This document shows positions 8,638 through 17,066 of a DNA stretch of 64,000 nt, in pieces. The stretch is from contig JAFUEB010000002.1 in the NCBI GenBank assembly GCA_017464135.1, forward strand, positions 62,001 to 126,000. The letters run 5' to 3'. The stretch comes from Candidatus Saccharimonadota bacterium. GTDB lineage: Bacteria > Patescibacteriota > Saccharimonadia > Saccharimonadales > Saccharimonadaceae. The translations under genes and the position numbers were made by a program. Each line of letters opens with the position of its first letter. The first letter of the stretch is position 1. The notes below the pieces were generated by a model. The model was not told the DNA's origin. It worked only from the letters and a program-made list of their open reading frames with translations, and searched no databases.

Positions 8638-9909
8638 TTAGAAATTTAAATGCGTTTCGAGTCCCGAAATTACGGCTTTTTCCACAGAGGAAACGGTCGC
8701 AAAACCTTTAATGCCAGACCCGGCAAATTCACGCGCGAGTTCAATCATTTTCGCTTTATCAATTCCTTTAATAAGATTTGGCATGTCGTCGTATCTTTCG
8801 ATCGTTTCGTTCGTGAAATAATTCTCGGCGTAATAATCGGCGATTTGGCCCACCGTCTGTGCACCCATTTGGAATCTGCCGAGCGCATACGAACGTGCCG
8901 CTTCAAAATCTTCATCCGAGATTTCGCCGTTTAATGCTTTCACCATTTCGGTTTGAATTAATTCAAATAGTTCCATCGCATTTTCGATGTTCACTTCCCC
9001 ATCAAAATCCCAATACGAATTCGTGGCGTTGCTCGCAATTGAGCTACCCATGCCATAAACTAATCCACGTTTTCTAGCCGCACCAAAGATTTTCGAATTC
9101 ATCGTACCATTTAAAATGTGATTTAAGCAACTCATCGCAAACACTTCATTTGGTTCTAAATGTCTTGGCGTGACGAGTGAAAATCCAAACGTAATATTCG
9201 AAGCATCTTTTCTTCTAATTGACACAGCTTCGGACGAATGCAAATCCGAACGTGGAATCTCGAATTTCTCACCTTCTTTTAGATCCCAATTTTCGAGTTC
9301 GTGAATGATTTTGTGTTTCCTACCATGAATCTTTCCAGCAATAATAAACAACATATTCTTCGCTGTATGGGTCCTGCGATAATGTTCACGGATGTCTTTT
9401 AATTCAATGTTTGGAATTGTTTTAAGTCTCTCTGGCAAATCCAGAATATCTTCGCCCACGGCTTGTTGAACGCGTGGCCATAGCAAACGATAATAATCAT
9501 TCATATAGCCCGTGAGCTCCGACTTCACATTGGCTTTTTCGGATTTCAATTCTTCTTCATTAAACTTCGGCTCGCAAATGGAAAGTTTCTGCAAGTCCAT
9601 AATGCGATCCCATTCAAAATCGGCGCATTCCGTTTCATAACACACTGAAATATCCGAAGTCCACGCATTGTGGTAAGCACCATTTTTCGTAAACTCCGCT
9701 TCAAACGCTTGCTCGTCTTTAAACTTCGAGTTCGCGCCAAAAGCGAGATGCTCCACCACGTGTGGTATTTCGTACACTTCGTGGCTTTTCGCATACATCA
9801 TGCCGGCCCGAAACTGAATCCTGGTCGACATTACTGACGCACCCGGAATATCGATTAATAGCCCTTTAGCGCCATTTTTTAGCGTGATTTCTTCAACTGA
9901 ATGCTTCAT
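8638..9909 (-). CDS. M16 family zinc metallopeptidase
   Basis: The inverted zinc motif HXXEH is present as His50-Val-Val-Glu53-His54 (HVVEHLAFG), with a downstream glutamate-rich segment (EEELKSEKANVKSEL) that can supply the third ligand, as in pitrilysin/PqqL-type peptidases. At 423 residues it is a single-unit M16 protein of the mitochondrial-processing-peptidase-like size, which usually works as a dimer. No signal peptide is visible, so it probably acts in the cytosol. It begins three bases after the secA stop with no Shine-Dalgarno sequence, so its translation probably depends on secA. The substrate is unknown; peptide turnover is the usual role. Confidence 0.9.
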   Translation of the reverse strand: MKHSVEEITLKNGAKGLLIDIPGASVMSTRIQFRAGMMYAKSHEVYEIPHVVEHLAFGANSKFKDEQAFEAEFTKNGAYHNAWTSDISVCYETECADFEWDRIMDLQKLSICEPKFNEEELKSEKANVKSELTGYMNDYYRLLWPRVQQAVGEDILDLPERLKTIPNIELKDIREHYRRTHTAKNMLFIIAGKIHGRKHKIIHELENWDLKEGEKFEIPRSDLHSSEAVSIRRKDASNITFGFSLVTPRHLEPNEVFAMSCLNHILNGTMNSKIFGAARKRGLVYGMGSSIASNATNSYWDFDGEVNIENAMELFELIQTEMVKALNGEISDEDFEAARSYALGRFQMGAQTVGQIADYYAENYFTNETIERYDDMPNLIKGIDKAKMIELAREFAGSGIKGFATVSSVEKAVISGLETHLNF

Positions 9910-9912
9910 AAA

Positions 9913-12669
9913 TTACTTGCGTTTCTTGGAAGACTTCTTCTTTGAGCCAGATTTTTTCTTCGACTTCTTCGTTGGAGCTTTCTTACCAGTTGCACCCGGA
10001 GTCTTCTTCTTAAATTCGGAATCGAGATTCTTTTCGCCCTTCTGAATTTCATTCACACCCCGTTCGGTCTGTTTACCAGCCATCTTGGTGAGTTCAGATT
10101 CATATTCTTCACCATCAGTCACATTGTCATCGCGAGCTTCTGCCGGCGTAATTGTGAGCAAGATGTGAAGCACTTCTTCGCGCAGATTTCTTTGCAAACC
10201 ATCAAAGAGTTTTTGCGATTCGGAACGATATTCTACGAGTGGATCGCGCTGACCAACCGAACGCCAGTGAATACCTTCACGGAGATGTTGCATGTTTTCG
10301 AGATGTTGCATCCATAAAGTATCAAGCACCTTGAGATACACTTCACGCTCAATCTTGCGCATGATTTCTGGCGTAAATTCATCTTCCTTCAGTTTGTAAG
10401 CTTGTTCAACTGCCTCGAGTGCTAATTTTTCACGATCTTTTTCTTTGCGCTTCAAACCGATTTCGGAAATCAAGTCATCATCAAAATCAAAGACAGCCTT
10501 AAATTCTTCGTTGAAATTCTTGTTCACGCGTGACGAGAATTCGGTCAGCATCTTCGTCTCATCTACCATCAAGCGATGAATCTCTTTATAAATATCTTCA
10601 CCTTCAAGAATCTTACGACGAATCATGTAGACCACTTTACGATGGCGGTTAATCACGTTATCGTATTGCACCACATTTTTACGTGAATCGAAGTTAAATC
10701 CTTCAATTCTTTTCTGAGCTGCTTCTAGAGTCTTTGAAATCGTCTTCGTTTGGATTGGCATATCATCATCCACGCCGAGTCTAGTAAGAATCATCTTCAC
10801 ACGATCACCTTGGAAAATACGCATCAAATCATCTTCACACGATACGAAGAATTGTGTTGTACCTGGGTCGCCTTGACGGCCACCACGACCGCGGAGCTGG
10901 TTGTCTACGCGACGTGAATCATGACGTTCTGAACCAATCACGACGAGACCGCCGAGTTCTTTCACGCCTTCACCAAGTTTAATATCGGTACCACGACCAG
11001 CCATGTTAGTAGCGAGCGTAATTGCACCTTTTTCGCCAGCTTTCGCAATAATCGCGGCTTCACGTTCATTGTTCTTGGCGTTCAAGATTTCGTACGGCAA
11101 ACCAAATTGATCGAGATATCTTGCAATCTCTTCGTTGTTTGCAATCGAGCCAGAACCAACTAGCACCGGTTGACCCTTCTCGTGATATTTCTTCACTTCC
11201 TCGGCAATTGCCTTGAGCTTGCCAGCCTTGGTTTTGTAAATCAAATCGTCCTTATCCACACGGGCAATCGGCTTGTTTGGTGGAATTTGAATTACGTCAA
11301 GTGCATAAATCTGTTGGAATTCTTCCGCTTCTGTAAAGGCGGTACCGGTCATACCCGAAAGTTTCCTGTAAAGTCTAAAGAAATTCTGGAACGAAATTGT
11401 TGCGAGCGTCATCGACTCTTGCTTTACGACCACACCTTCCTTGGCTTCAATCGCCTGGTGCAGACCTTCGTTGTAACGACGACCTTGCATCAAACGGCCA
11501 GTATGCTCATCCACAATAATCACTTCACCAGAGTTTGTCACCACGTAATCCTTGTCGCGCTTAAAGACGACTTCAGCGCGGAGCGCTTGTTCCATGTGAT
11601 ACACGAGGCGCGTATTCTTGGTTGAATACAAATTATCGACACCGAGAATCTTCTGAACTTTATCAATACCAGCGTCAGTCAAAGTTACCGAGCGGCGCTT
11701 TTCATCAAAGACGTAATCATCCGGCGTAAGTCTACTAGCTACCTTGGCGAACTGGTAGTAGGATTCCGGATTGTCACCGGCTGGTGCCGAGATAATGAGT
11801 GGCGTTCTCGCTTCATCAATTAAGATTGAGTCCACCTCATCCACGATAGCAAAGTTTAATTCGCGTTGACGGAGATATTGGACTTCCGAGGTCATGTTGT
11901 CGCGGAGATAATCGAAACCGAACTCGTTGTTCGTGCCATAAGTAATATCAGCGTTGTAAGCTTCTTTTCTAGTAGCCGGACGGAGATGGCGAAATCTCTC
12001 ATCGTCGTGCTCTTCGTTTTCGTATTCACGATCGTAAATGAATGAAGCCTCGTTAATAATCACACCGACCGAAATACCGAGGAAATCGTAGATTGGACCG
12101 TTCCAACCGGCATCACGTTGAGCGAGATAATCGTTCACGGTGACAATATGTACACCACGACCAGTCAAAGCATTAAGGTATGCCGGGAGCATTGCTACGA
12201 GCGTTTTACCTTCACCCGTCTTCATCTCGGCTACATTGCCTTCATGGAGTGCCATACCACCGATGAGCTGCACGTCGTATGGGCGCATCTTAAGTACGCG
12301 CTTTGATACTTCCCTTGCTACCGCAAACACATCTGGCAGTAACTCGTTCAAAATCTTCGTGTCATCAGTCTCAACACGCTTCTTGGATTTCTTTGTCTTC
12401 TTAGACTTCTTAGTATCTACCTTTTTCTCTTCGAGATTCGCAGTCTTCAATGCTTTCTCGATTTTTTTCTTAAAAACGTCAGTCTGAGCCGCGAGTTCTT
12501 TGTTGCTCATCTTTTCGTATTTCGGCTCGAGTTTATTAATTTCTTGCGCACGCTTCCAGTATTTCTTCAGAATCTTCTTCTGGGCGTCACCAAACACGCC
12601 CTGCAAAAATTTAGTAAGGGCAGTTCTGTCAGCCAATTTATCAGTCGGCTTCTTTTCTTTTTTCGCCAT
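9913..12669 (-). CDS. secA: Preprotein translocase ATPase SecA
   Basis: SecA drives Sec-dependent export through SecYEG. Visible are Walker A (MKTGEGKTLVA), the DEAD-like Walker B (FAIVDEVDSILIDEARTPL), the helicase segment TLATNMAGRGTDIKLGEG, and the helical scaffold with the two-helix finger. Two departures stand out. A lysine-rich insertion near residues 95-118 interrupts the N-terminal region, and the C terminus is a Lys/Ser-rich tail rather than the zinc-binding CXCXSG motif. The start has GGAG upstream of ATG and a TAGAAT-like -10 about 35 bases upstream. It is followed directly by the M16 peptidase. The many exported proteins in this window would be its clients. Confidence 0.97.
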   Translation of the reverse strand: MAKKEKKPTDKLADRTALTKFLQGVFGDAQKKILKKYWKRAQEINKLEPKYEKMSNKELAAQTDVFKKKIEKALKTANLEEKKVDTKKSKKTKKSKKRVETDDTKILNELLPDVFAVAREVSKRVLKMRPYDVQLIGGMALHEGNVAEMKTGEGKTLVAMLPAYLNALTGRGVHIVTVNDYLAQRDAGWNGPIYDFLGISVGVIINEASFIYDREYENEEHDDERFRHLRPATRKEAYNADITYGTNNEFGFDYLRDNMTSEVQYLRQRELNFAIVDEVDSILIDEARTPLIISAPAGDNPESYYQFAKVASRLTPDDYVFDEKRRSVTLTDAGIDKVQKILGVDNLYSTKNTRLVYHMEQALRAEVVFKRDKDYVVTNSGEVIIVDEHTGRLMQGRRYNEGLHQAIEAKEGVVVKQESMTLATISFQNFFRLYRKLSGMTGTAFTEAEEFQQIYALDVIQIPPNKPIARVDKDDLIYKTKAGKLKAIAEEVKKYHEKGQPVLVGSGSIANNEEIARYLDQFGLPYEILNAKNNEREAAIIAKAGEKGAITLATNMAGRGTDIKLGEGVKELGGLVVIGSERHDSRRVDNQLRGRGGRQGDPGTTQFFVSCEDDLMRIFQGDRVKMILTRLGVDDDMPIQTKTISKTLEAAQKRIEGFNFDSRKNVVQYDNVINRHRKVVYMIRRKILEGEDIYKEIHRLMVDETKMLTEFSSRVNKNFNEEFKAVFDFDDDLISEIGLKRKEKDREKLALEAVEQAYKLKEDEFTPEIMRKIEREVYLKVLDTLWMQHLENMQHLREGIHWRSVGQRDPLVEYRSESQKLFDGLQRNLREEVLHILLTITPAEARDDNVTDGEEYESELTKMAGKQTERGVNEIQKGEKNLDSEFKKKTPGATGKKAPTKKSKKKSGSKKKSSKKRK

Positions 12670-12701
12670 ATTATCTCCAATCTTCTCTATATTCTAGCAC
12701 A

Positions 12702-13067
12702 CTAGCGTCTCTTAATAAAGAGATTTTTGAGGCTTCTTCTTTGGCGATGTGGTTGAGTTTCTAGTTTATAACGACGGATTTGTCCAGTGAGTTTTGCTTC
12801 CACCAAATCCACGCCTGCAAACACGTTTGAACATTCATCTTTCGCTGCTACGACCTTGCCACCAGGAATATCCATCGCCACCGAAATCTCGTATTTGTCG
12901 CCTTTACTCTTACCGATTTCCGTCACAATTACTTTTGCAATCACATCTTTTTTTGAACCACGTGGCAAATAGCGATCGAGTTTACCAATTCTCTTTTCGA
13001 CGTACTTACGAAAGCCATCCTCAACCTTATAGCCATTGTTTCCAGTGACTTCAATTTTTTCAATCAT
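12702..13067 (-). CDS. hpf: Ribosome hibernation factor, HPF/RaiA family (short form)
   Basis: A 121-residue protein with the beta-alpha-beta-beta-beta-alpha pattern of the family (MIEKIEVTGNNGYKVEDGFR at the N terminus, then KYEISVAMDIPGG and VFAGVDLVEAKLTGQIRRYK). It binds the 30S decoding region and blocks translation when growth stops. It lacks the C-terminal dimerisation domain of long HPF, but has a strongly basic tail (about residues 105-121). Its Shine-Dalgarno sequence (GGAGGAAATC) lies within the last codons of serS and the serS stop is one base before its ATG, so it is probably translated by re-initiation after serS. Confidence 0.9.
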   Translation of the reverse strand: MIEKIEVTGNNGYKVEDGFRKYVEKRIGKLDRYLPRGSKKDVIAKVIVTEIGKSKGDKYEISVAMDIPGGKVVAAKDECSNVFAGVDLVEAKLTGQIRRYKLETQPHRQRRSLKNLFIKRR

Positions 13068-13068
13068 T

Positions 13069-14313
13069 TTAGATTTCCTCCTTATTGTTTAGATATGGCC
13101 TGAGTACCTCTGGTACCTTGAGTTTACCACCTTCAGTTGCGTAGTTTTCGAGAAGCACTACGAGCGCTCTAGCTAGCGGGATTGCAGTACCGTTCAAAGT
13201 ATGGACGAACTCAATCGTGCCATCCTTACGACGGACTCTACAGTTTACTGCTCTAGCCTGGAAATCTGTACAGTTTGAACAACTGGTGATTTCCTGGTAC
13301 TTCTGATTCACTGGCGACCAGTACTCCATATCATATTTCTTCGCCGCTGGCGCACCAAGATCGCCGGCCGCAATGTTAATTATATGATAAGGAATGCCAA
13401 GTCCTTGCCAAATATCTTCTTCAATCGCGAGAATCTTTTCGTGAATCTCTTTTGATTGTTCTGGCAAACAAAATGCGTACATCTCGAGTTTGTTAAATTG
13501 GTGTACGCGGAACAAACCACGTGTGTATTTACCATACGTACCTGCCTCTTTTCTAAAGCATGGCGAATAACCAGCATAGAACAAAGGAAGTTTATCTTCG
13601 TCAATAATCTCATCCATATGATAGCCGGTGAGTGACATCTCGGCCGTCGCGATTAATGCTAAATCTTCACCTTCAATGTAATATTCATCAGATTGATCCG
13701 AAGTACGTGGGTTAAAACCACAACCTTCGAGTACTCTCGAGCACACCATGTCTGGTACCGTCATGAAGGTGAAACCGTGTTCCAATACTTTTGACAAACC
13801 ATATTGCAGTAATGCGTTCTCGAGTAAAGCCATTTCACCTTTGAGATAGTAGAATTTCGCACCAGCGACCTTCGCACCACGCTCGAAATCTACCCAGTCA
13901 CGACTCACGGCATAGTCCAAATGATCGACACCTTTTTCATGATGTTTGCCCCAAGTCTTAACTTCCTTCGAACATTCCTCACCACCAAGTGGCACATCGT
14001 CAAAAATGATGTTTGGTACGGTCTTTAGTAATGCGTTGAGTTTCGTCTCGGCTTCAGTTAATTCCGCCTCGCATTCTGCGAGCTCGGCTTTTACTTTCTT
14101 GCCCTCTTCAACGAGTTCCGGAGCTGGCTTACCGCCTTTCATTTTACCGGCGATTTCATTACGCTTTTGTCTCAGCGCCTCCACGCGCGAAAGAATAGAT
14201 TTTCGTTCATCATCCAGTCGCACAACATCGTCTACATTAATTTTATAGCCTTTTTCTTTGGTGGATTTCTTCACCAAATCGAGATTATCTCTGATAAACT
14301 TCACATCTAACAT
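13069..14313 (-). CDS. serS: Seryl-tRNA synthetase
   Basis: SerRS charges tRNA-Ser. The 414-residue protein has an N-terminal two-helix coiled-coil arm (about residues 30-105) that recognises the long variable arm. The class II catalytic core follows, with motif 2 (FRKEAGTYGKYTRGLFRVHQ) and motif 3 (NGTAIPLARALVVLLEN). Length and domain order are standard. A TATAAT (14323-14328) lies nine bases before the ATG, so the message is nearly leaderless. It is the first gene of a serS-hpf unit whose stop and start codons are separated by a single base. Confidence 0.96.
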   Translation of the reverse strand: MLDVKFIRDNLDLVKKSTKEKGYKINVDDVVRLDDERKSILSRVEALRQKRNEIAGKMKGGKPAPELVEEGKKVKAELAECEAELTEAETKLNALLKTVPNIIFDDVPLGGEECSKEVKTWGKHHEKGVDHLDYAVSRDWVDFERGAKVAGAKFYYLKGEMALLENALLQYGLSKVLEHGFTFMTVPDMVCSRVLEGCGFNPRTSDQSDEYYIEGEDLALIATAEMSLTGYHMDEIIDEDKLPLFYAGYSPCFRKEAGTYGKYTRGLFRVHQFNKLEMYAFCLPEQSKEIHEKILAIEEDIWQGLGIPYHIINIAAGDLGAPAAKKYDMEYWSPVNQKYQEITSCSNCTDFQARAVNCRVRRKDGTIEFVHTLNGTAIPLARALVVLLENYATEGGKLKVPEVLRPYLNNKEEI

Positions 14314-14360
14314 ATTAAAACTATTATAACACTAAATAGTTAAAAATCGATTAAAATAGG

Positions 14361-15113
14361 TTAGTTTAGCTTGCGCCACAGGTTGAAATAATCGCCGAGA
14401 TGTAGGTCGGCCGGACGGGCATCCAAACTAAGCTGAAGCTCGTTGAAAATATCCGTAAGCTTTTCTTTGCTCGCAAATGGCGCTAGATTATGGATCAATT
14501 TCTTTCTTGGCGCCGAAAACGCATGTGCTATTACTCTAAAGATTTCGTCTGGGAAAATCGGACCGGAGGAATGCGGTGCAAGTACAATCACGCGGCTATC
14601 CACCTTTGGTGGCGGTGTAAACTCAGCCTTCTTCACGACTGGACCAAGTGCAACACTGGCGCGGTTCTTTACAAATAATGACAGCATCGATTCTTTTTCA
14701 TCCGCAATTCTTTCGGCCACTTCCTTTTGAACTAGAAGCACAATCTTTGCCGGCACGTTCTTAGTTGTTAATAATTTCTCAATAATTGGACTCGTAATAT
14801 AATATGGTATATTTCCGGCCACTGCATAACGTTCCGAAATTTCATCAAAATCAAATTTCAAAATATCTTTATTAATCACTTCGAGATTCTTGCCCGGGAA
14901 TGATTTTGGTAGATTCGTTGCAAGATGCGAATCATATTCTACTGCCACCACGCGTTGGAAATTCCTGAGTAAACTCGAAGTTAGAGTCCCAAGACCCGGC
15001 CCGATCTCTACCACCAGTGCTACGTCATCCGGAGTTTTCGCAAGCTCCGCAATTTCATCGAGCACTATACGATTATTAAGCCAATGTTGTCCTAGTGATT
15101 TGATATTTTTCAT
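14361..15113 (-). CDS. rsmA: 16S rRNA dimethyladenosine transferase RsmA (KsgA)
   Basis: RsmA dimethylates two adjacent adenines in helix 45 of 16S rRNA late in 30S assembly. The 250-residue protein has the SAM-binding motif VEIGPGLGTLTSSLL, the acidic ribose-binding motif VAVEYD, and the base-flipping motif NIPYYITSPII, followed by the small C-terminal domain. GGAG lies six bases before the ATG, and the upstream G5/3D gene ends immediately before it. Firmicutes have a similar yabE-rnmV-ksgA neighbourhood, so the pairing with a 3D protein looks like conserved gene order. It must be kept apart from the second, Erm-like family member at 16508-17065. Confidence 0.95.
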   Translation of the reverse strand: MKNIKSLGQHWLNNRIVLDEIAELAKTPDDVALVVEIGPGLGTLTSSLLRNFQRVVAVEYDSHLATNLPKSFPGKNLEVINKDILKFDFDEISERYAVAGNIPYYITSPIIEKLLTTKNVPAKIVLLVQKEVAERIADEKESMLSLFVKNRASVALGPVVKKAEFTPPPKVDSRVIVLAPHSSGPIFPDEIFRVIAHAFSAPRKKLIHNLAPFASKEKLTDIFNELQLSLDARPADLHLGDYFNLWRKLN

Positions 15114-16199
15114 TTATACTCCATCGCGCCGAGTCCAGTCGGTCGCAAGATCAAATTGCTCAGGGTTCGCTGCCGCAAACGAACCGGTATCATATACTTT
15201 GCCAAGTCCAAGGCTCGTTTCTACCACCGAGCAACGCGGATAACGGCTTAGGTTCGCCGCCACTAGTACGTACCCTTCCGCATCTACCTTCACACCATCA
15301 GAACGCACCGAATAGGTCGCTGGCACGCCACATTCACGGGCGGCAATTCTCATCACGCCACTCATATTAAGATCGTAATAAGTTTCTTGGCGCTCCACCT
15401 TCTGGCCATTCGCCTTCGTCACGGTATAACGATTGCGTCCCTTTGATTTGGTCAGCGGAGTTTGAAGGGTCGCACTAGCACCCACTGCCACGATTCTCGT
15501 GACCGGCTCTTTCTTCACTTCTTCCGAGACTAACTTTCTCGTCGCCTCAGCCCCATCGACATAGTGAACTTCATAAGTCTTCACTTTAACTCCGACCTCA
15601 CCAAACTGGCGCACTTCTTCTTTGCCTGGCGCGACATTGTAATCCTTCACTCTCTGTTCGCTAAATGGAATCTCTTCCTCTTCAGTTATCGTCGAACCGC
15701 CATTTCTCTTAATGTCATAAATCTCCACCATTCCAAGCTCTAGAAACAGCGTATTTATCACCGGCTTTACCTCATCACCGTCATATACTTCAAATCCAGC
15801 GGCTCTCGCAATCGTTTTAAGATCGTAGCTCGCTGTCATCACATATTTATTATTGTCGCCATCACGCACCAGTGCCGGACGGGCCCGATAAATATTAATA
15901 AAATAATTATCGGCGTTCACGACAGTCTCAAGTGCTGGCTCGACAATATCGCCGGTGGAAAGTTCCACACCGGAGCGTTCCAGAATCTCAGCCACAGTCG
16001 CTTCTTTAGATTTAACTGTCAACTTATCCGAGCCATCAAAAATATTCACAAAATATTCCGATAAAAGAGTGGCTGGTTCTTCTTCGCCCGCGGCAAAGGT
16101 CCTCTGTAAAGTTAGCGTAAAAATTGAACCTGCCAAAAGTAGGACAACACTAATCACTAATAAAATCAGAGCCTGATCGAGGTTTTTCGAAAGTCTCAT
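15114..16199 (-). CDS. Exported G5/3D-domain cell-wall protein (YabE/RpfB-like architecture)
   Basis: The 361-residue protein has an N-terminal signal anchor (LILLVISVVLLLAGSIFTLT), two DUF348-like beta modules (about residues 50-170), a G5 domain (about 185-265) and a C-terminal 3D-like domain (GLGKVYDTGSFAAA, then FDLATDW) with the aspartates typical of lytic-transglycosylase-like 3D folds. Related proteins remodel peptidoglycan in resuscitation or sporulation; the exact activity here is inferred. The start at 16199 is chosen over 16217 because TATAAT (16206-16211) lies six bases before it and the longer version would place the -10 inside the gene. It precedes rsmA directly. A candidate small RNA with terminator lies just upstream and could control read-through. 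Confidence 0.85.
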   Translation of the reverse strand: MRLSKNLDQALILLVISVVLLLAGSIFTLTLQRTFAAGEEEPATLLSEYFVNIFDGSDKLTVKSKEATVAEILERSGVELSTGDIVEPALETVVNADNYFINIYRARPALVRDGDNNKYVMTASYDLKTIARAAGFEVYDGDEVKPVINTLFLELGMVEIYDIKRNGGSTITEEEEIPFSEQRVKDYNVAPGKEEVRQFGEVGVKVKTYEVHYVDGAEATRKLVSEEVKKEPVTRIVAVGASATLQTPLTKSKGRNRYTVTKANGQKVERQETYYDLNMSGVMRIAARECGVPATYSVRSDGVKVDAEGYVLVAANLSRYPRCSVVETSLGLGKVYDTGSFAAANPEQFDLATDWTRRDGV

Positions 16200-16218
16200 A
16201 TTACTATTATACCACATA

Positions 16219-16348
16219 ATAAAAACCCGGCGGGGACCGGGTTCTCAATAATCTCTAGGTGGAAAACAATTTAGCCAAATTAACTCAACGCTCTCCACCC
16301 AATAAAACTTGATTCCAGTCCCTCTCAACGTTAGATTGACTTGAATCT
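16219..16348 (-). ncRNA. Candidate small RNA or leader RNA upstream of the G5/3D gene
   Basis: On the minus strand a promoter (TTGACA, 16-bp spacer, TAAAAT) would start an RNA near 16348. The transcript contains a hairpin TAGATT...AATCTA, a second stem GGTGGA...TCCACC enclosing AATTT-GGCT-AAATT, and ends in a strong terminator, AACCCGG...CCGGGTT followed by TTTTT (16219-16243). There is no open reading frame of note. The terminator lies a few bases before the -10 box of the 3D gene, so it may be a stand-alone small RNA or an attenuator. I could not match it to a known riboswitch. The rest of the gap (16383-16507) is AT-rich with nothing I can support. Confidence 0.6.
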
Positions 16349-16354
16349 ACCTTT

Positions 16355-16382
16355 ATTTTAGCATAGCCAATTTGTATGTCAA
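16355..16382 (-). promoter_or_regulatory. Promoter of the candidate small RNA
   Basis: TTGACA (16377-16382) and TAAAAT (16355-16360) are separated by 16 bp on the minus strand. The perfect -35 is unusual in this window and points to a promoter with a defined 5' end away from any start codon. Confidence 0.65.
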
Positions 16383-16507
16383 TATTGATTTTTATCTTTT
16401 TTGATGTTTTTTATGAAACAAAGTTTTCCACAAGCAAACAGGGGCACAAATGCAAAAACCGAACACTTTTCGCTTGACAAATTTTAACTTTATTTTACAA
16501 AATATTT

Positions 16508-17065
16508 TTACAAATTGATTCGTTTGGCTTCAAAAAGTACGGTTGGCACAGCCGGAGGTGGTGTAAAATCAGTTGGTTTTAACGGCAAGCGGATTTTTGT
16601 ATTGTAATCCTGGATCAATTTCAGCCCGAGTTGCGAGGTATAATGCCGCTCTGTATTAATCAGTTTCAGCGCCATCTGCTTCTGCAATATCAGATAAAAG
16701 GATTCCGGTGGGTTCTCTGCCTCAATTAATTTATGAATAATCGCTGAACTTAGGTGAAACGGTGGATTTGAGAATACTTTGTACGGTCCTTCCGGAAGCT
16801 CCACATTCATAAAATCGTCTTCAATAATTTCGACGTTCTTAATCCCCCGTTTATTCAGATTTGCCCGAAGTTTCACCGCCGTAGCATGATCCGGCTCTAC
16901 TGCTATCACCTTCGTCACCCTATTCGCTAGAGCGCTCGTAATCACCCCTGAGCCTGCGCCAATCTCTAGCACAGTATCCCGTTTCTTGAGATTCGAATGA
17001 CCAATGAGGATTAATGCCAGCTTTGGCGACCTTAAAAAGTGTTGTGATAAATTCGGATCTCTCAT
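16508..17065 (-). CDS. Erm/KsgA-family rRNA adenine N6-methyltransferase, short
   Basis: A second member of the rRNA adenine dimethylase family. It keeps the N-terminal SQHFL segment, the SAM motif VLEIGAGSGVITSAL, the acidic VIAVEPD, an EDDF segment, and the flipping motif as Asn100-Pro-Pro-Phe (FSNPPFHLSSAIIHKLI). The last is closer to Erm than to RsmA but has Pro in place of the usual Ile. At 185 residues it is shorter than Erm (about 240-250) and seems to lack most of the C-terminal helical domain. If active it would modify 23S rRNA and could confer macrolide-lincosamide resistance; that is inference. It is probably co-transcribed with the upstream thiol-redox genes, with one base between stop and start. 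Confidence 0.82.
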   Translation of the reverse strand: MRDPNLSQHFLRSPKLALILIGHSNLKKRDTVLEIGAGSGVITSALANRVTKVIAVEPDHATAVKLRANLNKRGIKNVEIIEDDFMNVELPEGPYKVFSNPPFHLSSAIIHKLIEAENPPESFYLILQKQMALKLINTERHYTSQLGLKLIQDYNTKIRLPLKPTDFTPPPAVPTVLFEAKRINL

Positions 17066-17066
17066 T

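Noticed and set aside
16219-16348. c-di-AMP (ydaO-yuaA) riboswitch before the 3D gene
   Set aside because: The idea came from Rpf-type genes being controlled this way, but the conserved blocks of that riboswitch are not present, so only a generic structured RNA is claimed.
16474-16502. Plus-strand promoter beginning at TTGACA in the gap before 16508
   Set aside because: The hexamer at 16-17 bp spacing is TACAAA or ACAAAA, which is poor, and it would only transcribe antisense into the methyltransferase gene.
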